Assembly (NCBI GenBank): GCA_949752795.1
Contig: OX457070.1
Coordinates: 33,327,574-33,391,573, forward strand
Direction: 5' to 3'
Source: Hyperoodon ampullatus
Lineage: Eukaryota > Chordata > Mammalia > Artiodactyla > Ziphiidae
Length of the DNA: 64,000 nucleotides
This document shows, piece after piece, positions 10,595-22,492 of the stretch. The translations under genes and the position numbers were made by a program. The notes under the pieces are model-generated. The model saw only the letters and a program-made list of their open reading frames with translations. It ran no database searches and was not told the origin of the DNA. Positions within the stretch are counted from its first letter, which is position 1. Every line of letters starts with the position of its first letter.

Positions 10595-11951
10595 CGGTAA
10601 TACTGAATTGAGAACATTTCTGCAAATAAAAGACTGTGGAGTGACCAGAAAAGTGATAGAACTTGCCCTCAATCCCCCCATAGGAGGGAGAACCAGCCCC
10701 ACAGCCCTGGCATGGAAGGAAAGGACCATGGCATTTTATGATTGCACCCTCTAGCCGTTTTCACCTTCAAACTGGCAGTTCCATAAATCCTACCTCCTTC
10801 CAGGAGATTAGAAGCTTCTTCAGGGCAAGGACCACGACTTAAGATTCTTCGGGTTTCCCACACTGCCCTGCACTTGCCAGATCCATTAGAGAGAGTTTAA
10901 CGTAATACTTGTTGCCCTGTTGTTAACCTCTGATCTCCGTGCTGGGAAAAAGTGAAGTGCCCTTGGTTATGCACAGGGCAAACTAAGGTGACTCCAAGAC
11001 GGCCCTGAACTATATCTTGGAGTCAATGAAAAGATAGAAAGTGCATGAGATATAGTCATTATAAAGTGGGTGGGAATTTTTATCTACCTATTACCCACTT
11101 CTACGGTCCAGATGGTGACTTCTATATTGTCCCGCATTTGAGTAAGCTTTTGCCTTCCTGATGCAAGGGAAGGTCTGGCTTCACTCCCTCTCCTAGCTAG
11201 ATCCTGGCAGAACACCCTGGCTCTTCACACACCATCGCCATGACCACCACCCTCAGTCTTGGGGAGCCCTGACCCATGAATAAAGACAGCATGCTGACAG
11301 GAGGCAAGGAGAGAGCCAAGAACTTGCAAAACTATCAGCTAAATCCAAGAGCAGCTCCAGTCTGTCAGCACAGAGATGTCATGTTCCAAAGTAGCCTACA
11401 GCACCAGGACCCCACAGGAGATGGTTCTCAAAATGTTCCTTATTCCCCCAAGCCCACGTTTGTAGTACAACTCTGTCAAACAGACAGAGGCTGATTGCCA
11501 GATGCACCATGCCCCACGGTTTGACACTTGAGAAATCACACTTTGCTGTGAATGGATTCTGAAGCTTGGTATCAAGAGACCACCCTTTTCATAACCTAAA
11601 AAGGAAAAGCAAATAATCTCAGGCCCACCCTAGTATCAAAATTGGCCTTCTCCATCATCAGCTTCTCTCTTTCATTTGATTCAAAGATATTTTTTAACTA
11701 GAAATAAAATGTACTCTACCATGAGCTCAAGCTCAGAGAGACGCCTGCTTAAACTGCATTTGGTGAAAAGAGACTTCCAATCACAATATACTTTTCTAGA
11801 CCTTTCCCAGCAGAGGGAATCCCCCACATGAAAGGTAAGCTCACCCAAAGATGAGGTCCCTTGCTCAGTCAGACATAAAAAGCTTTACCTGACTGTCCCC
11901 CGTAGCGTGTTATCCCCAGGAAGGTTGGCTACCTTCTAGAGGAATCAATAA
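10595..11951. other. Unassigned, apparently unique sequence
   Basis: No recognised repeat, splice-like exon or RNA gene. The longest frame (11276-11494) has no family resemblance. Confidence 0.5.
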
Positions 11952-11964
11952 AAAGATCCCCTGA

Positions 11965-12131
11965 AAGGGGATCTTTGTGACCACCTAGAGGGGTGGGATA
12001 GGCAGGGTGGGAGGGAGACGCAAGAGGGAGGAGATATGGGGATATATGTATACGTATAGCTGATTCACTTTGTTATAAAGCAGAAACTAACACACCACTG
12101 TAAAGCAATTATACTCCAATAAAGATTTTAG
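11965..12131 (+). mobile_element. Short L1 3' end insertion with hairpin 5' junction
   Basis: This L1 3' UTR piece contains 'gtgaccacctagaggggtgg', 'agctgattcactttgttata' and a final AATAAA. The duplication AAAGATCCCCTGA flanks it at 11952-11964 and 12132-12144. The first 12 bases of the insert (11965-11976) extend an inverted copy of the duplication rather than L1 sequence. There is essentially no poly-A tail. Confidence 0.85.
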
Positions 12132-12144
12132 AAAGATCCCCTGA

Positions 12145-15100
12145 TATTTGCAATGTTGCTTACAGTGTCCATGTTGCCACTTAGAAGCACTCACCAAGCC
12201 TACCATCCTGGGTGGTTCCAACAGCACCAAGCCATGAGCCCCAGTCTTTGGTTTTAATCATGACGATAATGAGTGGCCCATTCAAGGTAATTTTTTTTGA
12301 GTTAATGAGCTCTCCCCTAAGAACGGCCACATACTGTACTGAAAAATGTCTGTAGGACACACTGCACTTTTGCGCTGTTTATTTAACTTTATGTGGATGC
12401 CATAAAACTTCTTTATTTGCTTTCAGTTAGCCCATAGGTTTTGACAAGATAAATTTTTATTTAGCTCTTTGCCCAGCTACAATCAGAAACAGGAGACTCA
12501 CTTTCCAAAGCTGGGTTGATAGATGGATTAATCAAAACACTCCCCACCCTGCTTTTCTTCCAGCAACCACAGGGATCAACAGACGGAGTTTTTTCTTAAT
12601 TAGAGAAACTCAGCAACAAGGTGATTTATCGATGATGAATCTTGCAGGCCTTTTCATTGTGCGGTCACTGTTGGCCACTGTTTGAAATTTACCAACATAA
12701 ATAAAGCCTCTCCATGACTAAACAAAGTTAAAGTAGCAATAAATTGAGCCTGCCATGTACTCTGGGCTAGATCTGAAGCCAACATAAATACCAGAATGCC
12801 TTGGCCGTGACACGCTTGACACAGTGACATCATCCACTCCCAAAGAGAACAGCCCGGCCCAAGCCAAAGCCTAAAACCTAATACAATTCTCCCAAATGAA
12901 TCAAATTGCAATGGTCTAGACTCGGCTGCACTCAGTGCTCACCTTCTGGCTCCCTTGCCCTCCTCTGTCAAGCGATCACATTAAAAAATAATCTATACGC
13001 TGATCTAAATTTCGCTTTTTCTGCATGATTAAATTTTGGCAGGAGTAAATGTCTGTTATTCTCACTCCCTGGGAATGTTTGGAAAGTTACTAAAAACTCA
13101 GGATTTATCAGCTTAAGGTCCAACGGTCAGGGTGCTAACCCAAGGCCTGCGTGCAGCTACCCTCAGCGGGAGACAGGTCCACGGACTGCAGGGGACCCTG
13201 AGTGTTAATAAGGGGGTGAGACTCTGCTCAGATGAAAACACCTCAACCCTGGCCTCTGTCACGAAGAACTTGCTTGACCCAAATCTCACAACAGGCTGTA
13301 GTGAAATACCTTCACAAAACTGGAAAGTCAGCTCAACAGGGGCTCAACGCCCCCCAGCCCTATTACTGCCAGGAGATGAAATGGGGGAAGAAACCTTTCA
13401 GAACGCACACGCAGGACATCAAATTAAAAATGGAGAAAATCTAATAACTAATTGGTGAAACCATAAAAGCTGCCATAAAAGACATTTTCCTCAAACTACT
13501 TTACACAGGGCTGTATAATTTTATGTCACTTTTTATTTATGTTGCTGTAATGAAAGCTGTGCTGGGAGCTGAAGAGCTTAGGAAGAAAGGAATTGAACTA
13601 TTTTAAAGGGGGAGGGAGGGGAAGTCCATCTATAGGGCTTCAAAAAAGATTAGTTTTGAAATATAGAGAGGTTGGAGAGGAGAACCTATTTACTCCTAAA
13701 AGCCTCTGAGCAAAAATGTTTGCAATGAGCATCCTTGCACCTCTATCCTCTCCACCCGCAAGGCTGTAATCGCTTAACATTTATAGAGTGGCTTCAATAG
13801 CATTTTGCAAAGCTGGGGTGTGAATTAGATAGATAAACCCATGCCATTTAGACTGATCTTGTGAAACCAGGTTTTTAGTGTATGAAATATGTAAAGGAGC
13901 ACGATTTGAGCTTCTAGAGGGACCCATATAGAAATGAACCCCATTTTAACAAGGTACTGATGAACTTGCGAAGCTCCATAGGACATCACAAGGCCAGATT
14001 CAAGGATTCTAGAAAGACACTGTTTATTAGTATTCAGAAAATCAGACAGGATCCTTTCCCCTTCCTATTTGTTATGTGACAATTCAGAGAATGTTGCAGC
14101 ACTGGGAAAAGAGGAATAAGTTGCAAGATAGAAAACCTTGAGTAAATTATAAACAAGAGAGATTTAAAACTGCATATGCTCAAAGTGGAGGGCCACAGAG
14201 GGGGCTCTTGGAGGAATGATATCCTTCTTGTGGATCTGGAGGCCAGTTGCTAGGGCGTGTGGGTTTGTGAAAAGTTACTGTACTCTTAGCATGTGTGTTG
14301 CTTTCTCTGTGTATGTTAAACTTCAATAAAAACGTTTGAAAAATAGCATATGTTCAAACGAGTCTTAAAAGAGAAGCAGAGAGTGGCTAATGTACATACA
14401 GAAACACAGAAGTGTTGTGCCGTTTTCCCAGGGAAAGAGTAGATCATCCCTTAAATCGCAGGGGCCCTCTGAACTCTGGCTAATTTTCAAAGTGAGATGA
14501 GGTTGTTTTTAGAAACAATTTGCCTTCTATTAACAATGAAATCCAATTCGGCTTCGAATATTAGAAAGTGAAACATATATACAACTTAGAGGGACTGGTG
14601 GAGTATCACACAGATAGGGCATTATTTAGGTAGGCTTGACAGTCAAGGCCACTTTACACCATTACGGACCAGACTAAACAAACCTGACCCCCAGGGTGAC
14701 CCTCCAAGGATCCCAAAAGATTGGAAACTCCGAAAAGGCAGCCCTGACCAGACTTTACAGCCTGGTAATGGCATGCAAACGACACACTGTCTCTGTCAGG
14801 CAGCCAAAGGTTGGTGTTGTATATGAGAGCAATTTCCTCAAGAATTCAGAGGAAAATGTGATACTTTGCCTTTTCTGTATGGAGTTCACAACAGCAAGTG
14901 TATTTACTAGTTGGGTACACCCAAGCCTCACGACGACTGCCCCATCCCATAACCTGCCCACCACCCCGCGCCCCCCGGCAGCGCCTGCATCTCCCTACTC
15001 CTGCCTAATCAGTTGGCAGCGCTAAGGGTGTCAGATGTGAGAGGAAGGGAGGGCCCACTCACCCAGAATGGGAAAGGCCTCGTTTGCAGGAGGTCTGAAA

Positions 15101-15876
15101 AGCTGAAACTTCATCTAGGAAAACGTCACTGAGATTCAGAATCACTCTCCACTGGAAAGCAGGTTTCACTCACACCCCTGCTATCCTCAACACACGCAAT
15201 GCTTGTTGCATTACCGAGGTCAGACTCACCTAGAAAATGTCTGCAGTGGGTGGCCCTGAGTCCAGCTTCTTCCAGGGCCTGTTTTCACATGTTCCTGTTA
15301 CATGAATATACACCCTACACGGGATGATTCAGATCTGTCCTGAGGGGAATGCATTACTCCAAATAGCCCGCAGCGAGAAGTTGGCTGGGAAAGAAAATGT
15401 TTGCTGGTGGGGTGGGGAGAGATGGGAATTGGAGGGGAGGGGAGGGGAGGCTGGGGGTGTGGGTGGGACAGGAAGAAAGGGAAATACAAAGAGAACAGAA
15501 GCTATGACTACATACATGCTCTGATGAGAACATAAGCTTTGGGGATGACTTCAAATTTGAATACCACCATGATTCATCTGGAACCTTTTACATTCTTTAC
15601 TTTTTCTCTCACAAAACTGGCCAGGGGCCTGATTCTTTATTATATGCCTGTGGCTGCTACCCAGAGGCCTCTTGGATCCTGAGGAAGGGAGTTGTGTCTC
15701 TGCCCCCAGATTTCCAGAACCTCTTCCCCCTGACCCTCCAAACATCAGGCCCTCTGAAGACCACCAATAACACAGACAGACCCACAGTCCTCTTTAAGAG
15801 CAAACTCTATTTGTGGACTCTAAGAAAAGGACATAAACCCCATACTGGAGATTTCAAGGCTGCATACAACCTCTTT
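12145..15876. other. Repeat-poor stretch without recognised genes
   Basis: About 3.7 kb with no recognised SINE, L1, LTR or DNA transposon, which is unusual for this window. A purine-rich run (GGAGGGGAGGGG) lies near 15432-15450 and AAATAAT-rich parts near 12985. Frames at 13132-13458 and 14696-15025 have no family resemblance and no exon support. It could include conserved non-coding elements, but the sequence alone cannot show that. Confidence 0.5.
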
Positions 15877-15902
15877 TAAAAACCCTCTTTTTTTTTTTTT
15901 TT

Positions 15903-16213
15903 GCTTTATCACAAATTTAATCAGTTATATGTATACATATGTTCCCATATCCCCTCCCTTTTGCGTCTCCCTCCCATCCTCCCTATCCCACCCCTCCAGG
16001 CGGTCACAAAGCACCGAGCTGATCTCCCTGTGCTATGCGGCTGCTTCCCACTAGCTATCTACCTTACGTTTGGTAGTGTATATATGTCCATGCCGCTCTT
16101 TCACTTTGTCACAGCTTACCCTTCCCCCTCCCCATATCCTCAAGTCCATTCTCTAGTAGGTCTGTGTCTTTATTCCTGTCTTACCCCTATGTTCTTCATG
16201 ACCTTTTTTTTTC
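15903..16213 (-). other. 3' UTR of the full-length L1
   Basis: Carries the lineage's 3' UTR: a pyrimidine-rich block near 15950-15990 and the 'gctgatctccctgtgctatg' block. It lacks the 'acatctttattggagtataa' terminal segment seen in the L1s at 6.8, 43.8 and 45.2 kb, beginning instead with 'gctttatcacaaatttaatc'. This suggests a shortened 3' terminus. Confidence 0.75.
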
Positions 16214-16642
16214 TTAAATTCCATATATATGTGTCAGCATACAGTATTTGTCTTTCTCTTTCTGACTTACTTCACTCTGTATGACAGACTCTAGGTCCAT
16301 CCACCTCATTACAAATAGTTCAATTTCATTTCTTTTTATGGCTGAGTAATATTCCATTGTATGTATGTGCCACATCTTCTTTACCCATTCATCCGATGAT
16401 GGACACTTAGGTTGTTTCCATCTCCGGGCTATTGTAAATAGGGCTGCTATGAACATTTTGGTACATGTCTCTTTTTGAATTATGGTTTTCTCAGGGTATA
16501 TGCCCAGTAGTGGGATTGCAGGGTCATATGGTAGTTCTATTTGTAGTTTTTTAAGGAACCTCCATACCGTTCTCCATAGTGGCTGTACCAATTCACATTC
16601 CCACCAGCAGTGCAAGAGTGTTCCCTTTTTTCCACACCCTCT
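16214..16642 (-). pseudogene. In-frame C-terminal remainder of the same L1 ORF2
   Basis: Continues the ORF2 frame after the premature TAG for about 142 codons. It includes the remaining Cys-rich segment (RGCGKKG, then [13 protein letters not shown]) and the normal L1 ending (MLTHIYGI). There is no ATG at its beginning, so it is not separately translated in any obvious way. Its preservation indicates that the upstream stop is recent. Confidence 0.88.
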
Positions 16643-19600
16643 CTAGCATTTATTGTTTCTAGATTTTTTGATGATGGCCATTCTGACTGGTGTGAGATGA
16701 TATCTCATTGTAGTTTTGATTTGCATTTCTCTAATTAGTAAAGATGTTGAGCATCCTTTCATGTGTTTGTTGGCAGTCTGTATATCTTCTGTGGAGAAAT
16801 GTCTATTTAGGTCTTCTGCCCATTTTTGGATTGGGTTGTTTGTTTTTTTGTTATTGAGCTGCATGAGCTGCTTATAAATTTTGGAGATTAATCCTTTGTC
16901 AGTTGCTTCATTTGCAAATATTTTCTCCCATTCTGAGGGTTGTCTTTTGGTCTTGTTTATAGTTTCCTTTGCTGTGCAAAAGCTTTTAAGTTTCATTAGG
17001 TCCCATGTGTTTATTTTTGTCTTTATTTCCATTTCTCTAGGAGGTGGGTCAAAAAGGATCTTGCTGTGATTTATGTCATAGAGTGTTCTGCCTATGTTGT
17101 CCTCTAAGAGTTTGATAGTGTCTGGCCTTACATTTAGGTCTTTAATCCATTTTGAGCTTATTTTTGTGTATGGTGTTAGGGAGTGATCGAATCTCATACT
17201 TTTACATGTCCCTGTCCAGTTTTCCCAACACCACTTATTGAAGAGACTGTCCTTTCTCCACTGTACATTCCTGCCTCCTTTATCAAAGATAAGGTGACCA
17301 TATGTCTGTGGGTTTATCTCTGGGCTTTCTGTCCTGTTCCATTGATCTATCTTTCTGTTTTTGTGCCAGTACCATACTGTCTTGATTACTGCAGCTTTGT
17401 AGTATAGTCTGAAGTCAGGGAGCCTGATTCCTCCAGCTCCATTTTTCGTTCTCAAGATTGCTTTGGCTATTCGGGGTCTTTTGTGTTTCCATACAAATTG
17501 TGAAATTTTTTGTTCTAGTTCTGTGAAAAATGCCAGTGGTATTTTGATAGGGATTGCATTGAATCTGTAGATTGCTTTGGGTAGTAGAGTCATTTTCACA
17601 ATGTTGATTCTTCCAATCCAAGAACATGGTACATCTCTCCATCTATTTGTATCATCTTTAATTTCTTTCATCAGTGTCTTATAATTTTCTGCATACAGGT
17701 CTTTTGTCTCCTTAGGTAGGTTTATTCCTAGATATTTTATTCTTTTTGTTGCAATGGTAAATGGGAGTGTTTCCTTGATTTCACTTTCAGATTTTTCATC
17801 ATTAGTATATAGGAATGCCAGAGATTTCTGTGCATTAATTTTGTATCCTGCAACTTTACCAAATTCATTGATTAGCTCTAGTAGTTTTCTGGTAGCATCT
17901 TTAGGATTCTCTATGTATAGTATCATGTCATCTGCAAACAGTGACAGCTTTACTTCTTCTTTTCCAATTTGGATTCCTTTTATTTGCTTTTCTTCTCTGA
18001 TTGCTGTGGCTAAAACTTCCAAAACTATGTTGAATAAGAGTGGTGAGAGTGGGCAACCTTGTCTTGTTCCTGATCTTAGTGGAAATGGTTTCAGTTTTTC
18101 ACCATTGAGGACGATGCTGGCTGTGGGTTTGTCATATATGGCCTTTATTATGTTGAGGAAAGTTCCCTCTATGCCTACTTTCTGCAGGGTTTTTATCATG
18201 AATGGGTGTTGAATTTTGTCGAAAGCTTTCTCTGCATCTATTGAGATGATCATATGGTTTTTCTCCTTCAATTTGTTAATATGGTGTATCACGTTGATTG
18301 ATTTGCGTATATTGAAGAATCCTTGCATTCCTGGGATAAACCCCACTTGATCATGGTGTATGATCCTTTTAATGTGCTGTTGGATTCTGTTTGCTAGTAT
18401 TTTGTTGAGGATTTTTGCATCTATGTTCATCAGTGATATTGGCCTGTAGTTTTCTTTCTTTGTGACATCCTTGTCTGGTTTTGGTATCAAGGTGATGGTG
18501 GCCTCGTAGAATGAGTTTGGGAGTGTTCCTCCCTCTGCTATATTTTGGAAGAGTTTGAGAAGGATAGGCGTTAGCTCTTCTCTAAATGCTTGATAGAATT
18601 CGCCTGTGAAGCCATCTGGTCCTGGGCTTTTGTTTGTTGGAAGATTTTTTATCACAGTTTCAATTTCAGTGCTTGTGATTGGTCTGTTCATATGTTCTAT
18701 TTCTTCCTGATTCAGTCTTGGCAGGTTGTGCATTTCTAAGAATTTGTCCATTTCTTCCAGGTTGTCCATTTTATTGGCATAGAGTTGCTTGTAGTAATCT
18801 CTCACGATCTTTTGTATTTCTGCAGTGTCAGTTGTTACTTCTCCTTTTTCATTTCTAATTCTATTGATTTGAGTCTTCTCCCTTTTTTTCTTGATGAGTC
18901 TGGCTAATGGTTTATCAATTTTGTTTATCTTCTCAAAGAACCAGCTTTTAGTTTTATTGATCTTTGCTATTGTTTCCTTCATTTCTTTTTCATTTATTTC
19001 TGATCTGATTTTTATGATTTCTTTCCTTCTGCTAACTTTGGGATGTTTTTGTTCTTCTTTCTCTAATTGCTTTAGGTGCAAGGTTAGGTTGTTTAGTCGA
19101 GATATTTCCTGTTTCTTAAGGTGGGATTGTATTGCTATAAACTTCCCTCTTAGAACTGCTTTTGCTGCATCCCATAGGTTTTGGGTCGTCGTGTCTCCAT
19201 TGTCATTTGTTTCTAGGTATTTTTTTATTTCCTCTTTGATTTCTTCAGTGATCACTTCGTTATTAAGTAATGTATTGTTTAGCCTCCATGTGTTTGTATT
19301 TTTTATAGCTCTTTTCCTGTAATTGATATCTAGTCTCATAGCATTGTGGTCGGAAAAGATACTTGATACAATTTCAATTTTCTTAAATTTACCAAGGCTT
19401 GATTTGTGACCCAAGATATGATCTATCCTGGAGAATGTTCCATGAGCACTTGAGAAAAATGTGTATTCTGTTGTTTTTGGATGGAATGTCCTATAAATAT
19501 CAATTAAGTCCATCTTGTTTAATGTATCATTTAAAGCTTGTGTTTCCTTATTTATTTTCATTTTGGATGATCTGTCCATTGGTGAAAGTGGGGTGTTAAA

Positions 19601-20032
19601 GTCCCCTACTATGATTGTGTTACTGTCGATTTCTCCTTTTATGGCTGTTAGTGTTTGCCTTATGTATTGAGGTGCTCCTATGTTGGGTGCATAAATATTT
19701 ACAATTGTTATATCTTCTTCTTGGATCGATCCCTTGATCATTATGTAGTGTCCTTCTTTGTCTCTTCTAGTAGTCTTTATTTTAAAGTCTATTTTGTCTG
19801 ATATGAGAATTGCTACTCCAGCTTTCTTTTGGTTTCCATTTGCATGGAATATCTTTTTCCATCCCCTTACTTTCAGTCTGTATGTGTCTCTAGGTCTGAA
19901 GTGGGTCTCTTGTAGACAGCATATATATGGGTCTTGTTTTTGTATCCATTCAGCCAATCTGTGTCTTTTGGTGGGAGCGTTTAGTCCATTTACATTTAAG
20001 GTAATTATCGATATGTATGTTCCTATTCCCAT
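16643..20032 (-). pseudogene. L1 ORF2 (endonuclease and reverse transcriptase) ended early by one stop
   Basis: 1129 codons are open. The apurinic-type endonuclease domain occupies about residues 1-235, with E42 (QETHF), D144 and N146 (VGDFN), and D228/H229 (SDHN). A linker and Z region follow, then the reverse transcriptase with 'FADDM' near residues 699-703. The frame ends at TAG (16643-16645) where the other L1 copies here have TGG (Trp). In the same frame downstream another 142 codons stay open to 16214. The visible lesion is therefore one Trp-to-stop change, removing the C-terminal Cys-rich domain needed for efficient retrotransposition. Marked as a pseudogene for that reason. Confidence 0.92.
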
Positions 20033-20090
20033 TTTCTTAATTGTTTTGGGTTCGTTATTGTAGGTCTTTTCCTTCTGTTGTGTTTCTTGC

Positions 20091-20984
20091 CTAGAGAAGT
20101 TCCTTTAGCATTTGTTGTAAAGCTGGTTTGGTGGTGCTGAACTCTCTCAGCTTTTGCTTGTCTGTAAACGTTTTCATTTCTCCATCAAATCTGAATGAGA
20201 TCCTTGCTGGGTAGAGTAATCTTGGTTGCAGGTTTTTCTCCTTCATCACTTTAATTATGTCCTGCCACTCCCTTCTGGCTTGTAGAGTTTCTGCTGAGAG
20301 ATCAGCTGTTATCCTGATGGGGATTCCCTTGTGTGTTATTTGTTGTTTTTGCCTTGCTGCTTTTAATATGATTTCTTTGTGTTTAATTTTTGACAGTTTG
20401 ATTAATATGTGTCTTGGCGTATTTCTCCTTGGATTTATTCTGTATGGGACTCTCTGTGCTTCTTGGACTTGATTAACTATTTCCTTTCCCATATTAGGGA
20501 AGTTTTCAACTATAATCTCTTCAAATATTTTCTCAGTCCCTTTCTTTTTCTCTTCTTCTTCTGGAACCCCTATAATTCGAATGTTGGTGCGTTTAATGTT
20601 GTCCCAGAGGTCTCTGATATTGTCCTCTGTTCTTTTCATTCTTTTTTCTTTATTTTGCTCTGCATTAGTTATTTCCACTATTTTATCTTCCACCTCACTT
20701 ATCCGTTCTTCTGCCTCAGTTATTCTGCTATTGATCCCATCTAGAGTATTTTTCATTTCATTTATTGTGTTTTTAATCGATGCTTGATTCATCTTTAGTT
20801 CTACTAGGTCCTTGTTAACTGTTTCTTGCATTTTGTCTATTCTATTTCCAAGATTTTGGATCATCTTTACTATCATTATTCTGAATTCTTTTTCAGATAG
20901 ACTGCCTATTACCTCTTCATTTGTTAGGTCTGGTGGGTTTTTATCTTGCTCCTTCTCCTGCTGTGTGTTTTTCTGTCTTCTCAT
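20091..20984 (-). CDS. L1 ORF1p, RNA-binding nucleic-acid chaperone (intact)
   Basis: 297 codons from an ATG to TAG with no interruption. ORF1p coats L1 RNA as trimers and acts as a chaperone in reverse transcription. A heptad-rich coiled coil covers about residues 40-110 (for example [18 protein letters not shown]). An RRM-like domain follows at about 120-215 ([20 protein letters not shown]) and then the C-terminal domain ([20 protein letters not shown], then [11 protein letters not shown]). It is upstream of ORF2 on the same transcript. Its N-terminal segment differs clearly from the ORF1 at 52.2 kb, so two L1 lineages are present. It is shorter than the human protein (338 residues) mainly at the N terminus. 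Confidence 0.93.
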   Translation of the reverse strand: MRRQKNTQQEKEQDKNPPDLTNEEVIGSLSEKEFRIMIVKMIQNLGNRIDKMQETVNKDLVELKMNQASIKNTINEMKNTLDGINSRITEAEERISEVEDKIVEITNAEQNKEKRMKRTEDNIRDLWDNIKRTNIRIIGVPEEEEKKKGTEKIFEEIIVENFPNMGKEIVNQVQEAQRVPYRINPRRNTPRHILIKLSKIKHKEIILKAARQKQQITHKGIPIRITADLSAETLQARREWQDIIKVMKEKNLQPRLLYPARISFRFDGEMKTFTDKQKLREFSTTKPALQQMLKELL

Positions 20985-22478
20985 TTTGCTTATGTTACTG
21001 TGTTTGGGGTCTCCTTTTTGCCAGCTGCAGGTTCGTAGTTCCTGTTGTTTTTGGTGTCTGTCCCCAGTGGCTAAGGTTGGTTTAGTGGGTTGTGTAGGCT
21101 TCCTGGTCGAGGGGACTAGTGCCTGTGTTCTGGTGGATGAGGCTGGATCTTGTCTTTCTGGTGGGCAGGTCCACGTCTGGTGATGTGTTTTGGGGTGTCT
21201 GCAGACTTTTTATGATTTTAGGCCACCTCTCTGCTAATGGGTGGCGTTGTGTTCCTGTCTTGCTAGTTGTTTGGCATAGGGTGTCCAGCACTGTAGCTTG
21301 CTGGTCGTTGAGTGAAGCTGGGTGCTGGTGTTGAGATGGAGATCTCTGGAAGATTTTCGCCGTTTGATATTATGTGGAGCTGGGAGGTCTCTTGTGGACC
21401 AGTGTCCTGAAGTTGGCTCTCCCACCTCAGAGGCACAGTACTGACTCCTGGCTCCTCAATTTGGGATGATTTGTTGTCTATTCATGTATTCCACAGATGC
21501 AGGGTACATCAAGTTGATTGTGGAGCTTTAATCCGCTGCTTCTGAGGCTGCTGGGAGAGGTTTCCCTTTCTCTTCTTTGTTCTCACAGCTCCCGGGTCTC
21601 AGCTTTGGATTTGGCCCCGCCTCTGCGTGTAGGTCGCCGGAGGGCGTCTGTTCTTCGCTCAGACAGGAAAGGGTTAAAGGAGCAGCCTCTTCGGGAACTC
21701 TGGCTCACTCAGGCCGGGCGGGAGGGAGGGGCACGGAGTGCGGGGCGAGCCTGCAGCGGCAGAGGTCGGCGTGACGTTGCACCAGCCCGAGGCGCGCCGT
21801 GCGTTCTCCCAGGGAAGCCGCCCCTGGATCCCGGGACCCCGGCAGTGGCGGGCTGCTCAGGCTCCCGGAAGGGCGGTGTGGACAGTGACCTGCGCTCGCA
21901 CACGGGCTTCTTGGCGGCGGCAGCAGCAGCCCCAGCGTCCCACGCCCGTCACTGGGCTCCGCGCTTTCAGCCGCGACTCGCGCCCGTCTGTGGAGCCCCT
22001 TTAAGCAGCGCTCTTAATCCCCTCTCCTCGCGCAGCAGGAAACCAAGAGGGAAGAACAAGTCTCTTGCCTCTTCGGCAGCTCCAGAGTTTTCCCGGACTC
22101 CCTCCCGGCTAGCTGTGGCACATTAGCCCCCTTCAGGCTGAGTTCTCGCCGCCAGCCCCAGTCCTCTCCCTGCGCTCTGACCGAAGCCCGAGCCTCAGCT
22201 TCCAGCACCGCCCGCCCCGGCGGGCGAGCAGACAAGCCTCTCGGGCTGGTGAGTGCCGCTCGGCACCGATCCTCTGTGCGGGAATCTCTCCGCTTTGCCC
22301 TACCCAGGTATGTGGGGAGTTTCTTGCCTTTTGGGAGGTCTGGGGTCTTCTGCCAGCGTTCAGTAGGTGTTCTGTAGGAGTTGTTCCACGTGTAGCTGTA
22401 TTTCTGGTGTATCCGTGAGGAGGAAGGTGATCTCCGCGTCTTACTCTTCCGCCATCTTACCCGGAAGTCCAAATTTTC
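20985..22478 (-). promoter_or_regulatory. L1 5' UTR with internal promoter, GC-rich
   Basis: About 1.5 kb between the 5' junction and the ORF1 ATG. It is GC- and CpG-rich at about 21590-22310, in sharp contrast with the AT-rich ORFs. An AAGATGGCGG motif (complement of 22449-22458) sits about 20-30 bp from the 5' end, where a YY1-type site positions transcription start in L1s. Several frames cross this region on both strands, but none has a clear ATG start and family match. Promoter function is inferred by analogy with known L1s. Confidence 0.75.
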
Positions 22479-22492
22479 TAAAAACCCTCTTT

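Larger units (their letters stand above)
15891..22478 (-). mobile_element. Full-length, nearly intact L1 retrotransposon (about 6.6 kb)
   Basis: The 3' poly-A (T run 15891-15902), 3' UTR, ORF2, a spacer of about 58 bp, ORF1 and a GC-rich 5' UTR of about 1.5 kb are all present in order on the minus strand. The 14-bp duplication TAAAAACCCTCTTT is identical at 15877-15890 and 22479-22492. The 5' end has the L1 start with AAGATGGCGG close to the junction. A perfect duplication, intact ORF1 and a single visible defect in ORF2 suggest a recent insertion. It is 5' complete, which most L1 insertions are not. Confidence 0.96.

Noticed and set aside
17754..18212. Long plus-strand frames within the L1 ORF2 region.
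   Set aside because: They are antisense shadows of ORF2; equivalent frames recur at every L1 copy in the window.
22014..22472. A 152-codon frame in the sense direction at the 5' end of the full-length L1.
   Set aside because: It lies in a GC-rich 5' UTR, opens without an ATG, and has no counterpart in the other L1 copies.
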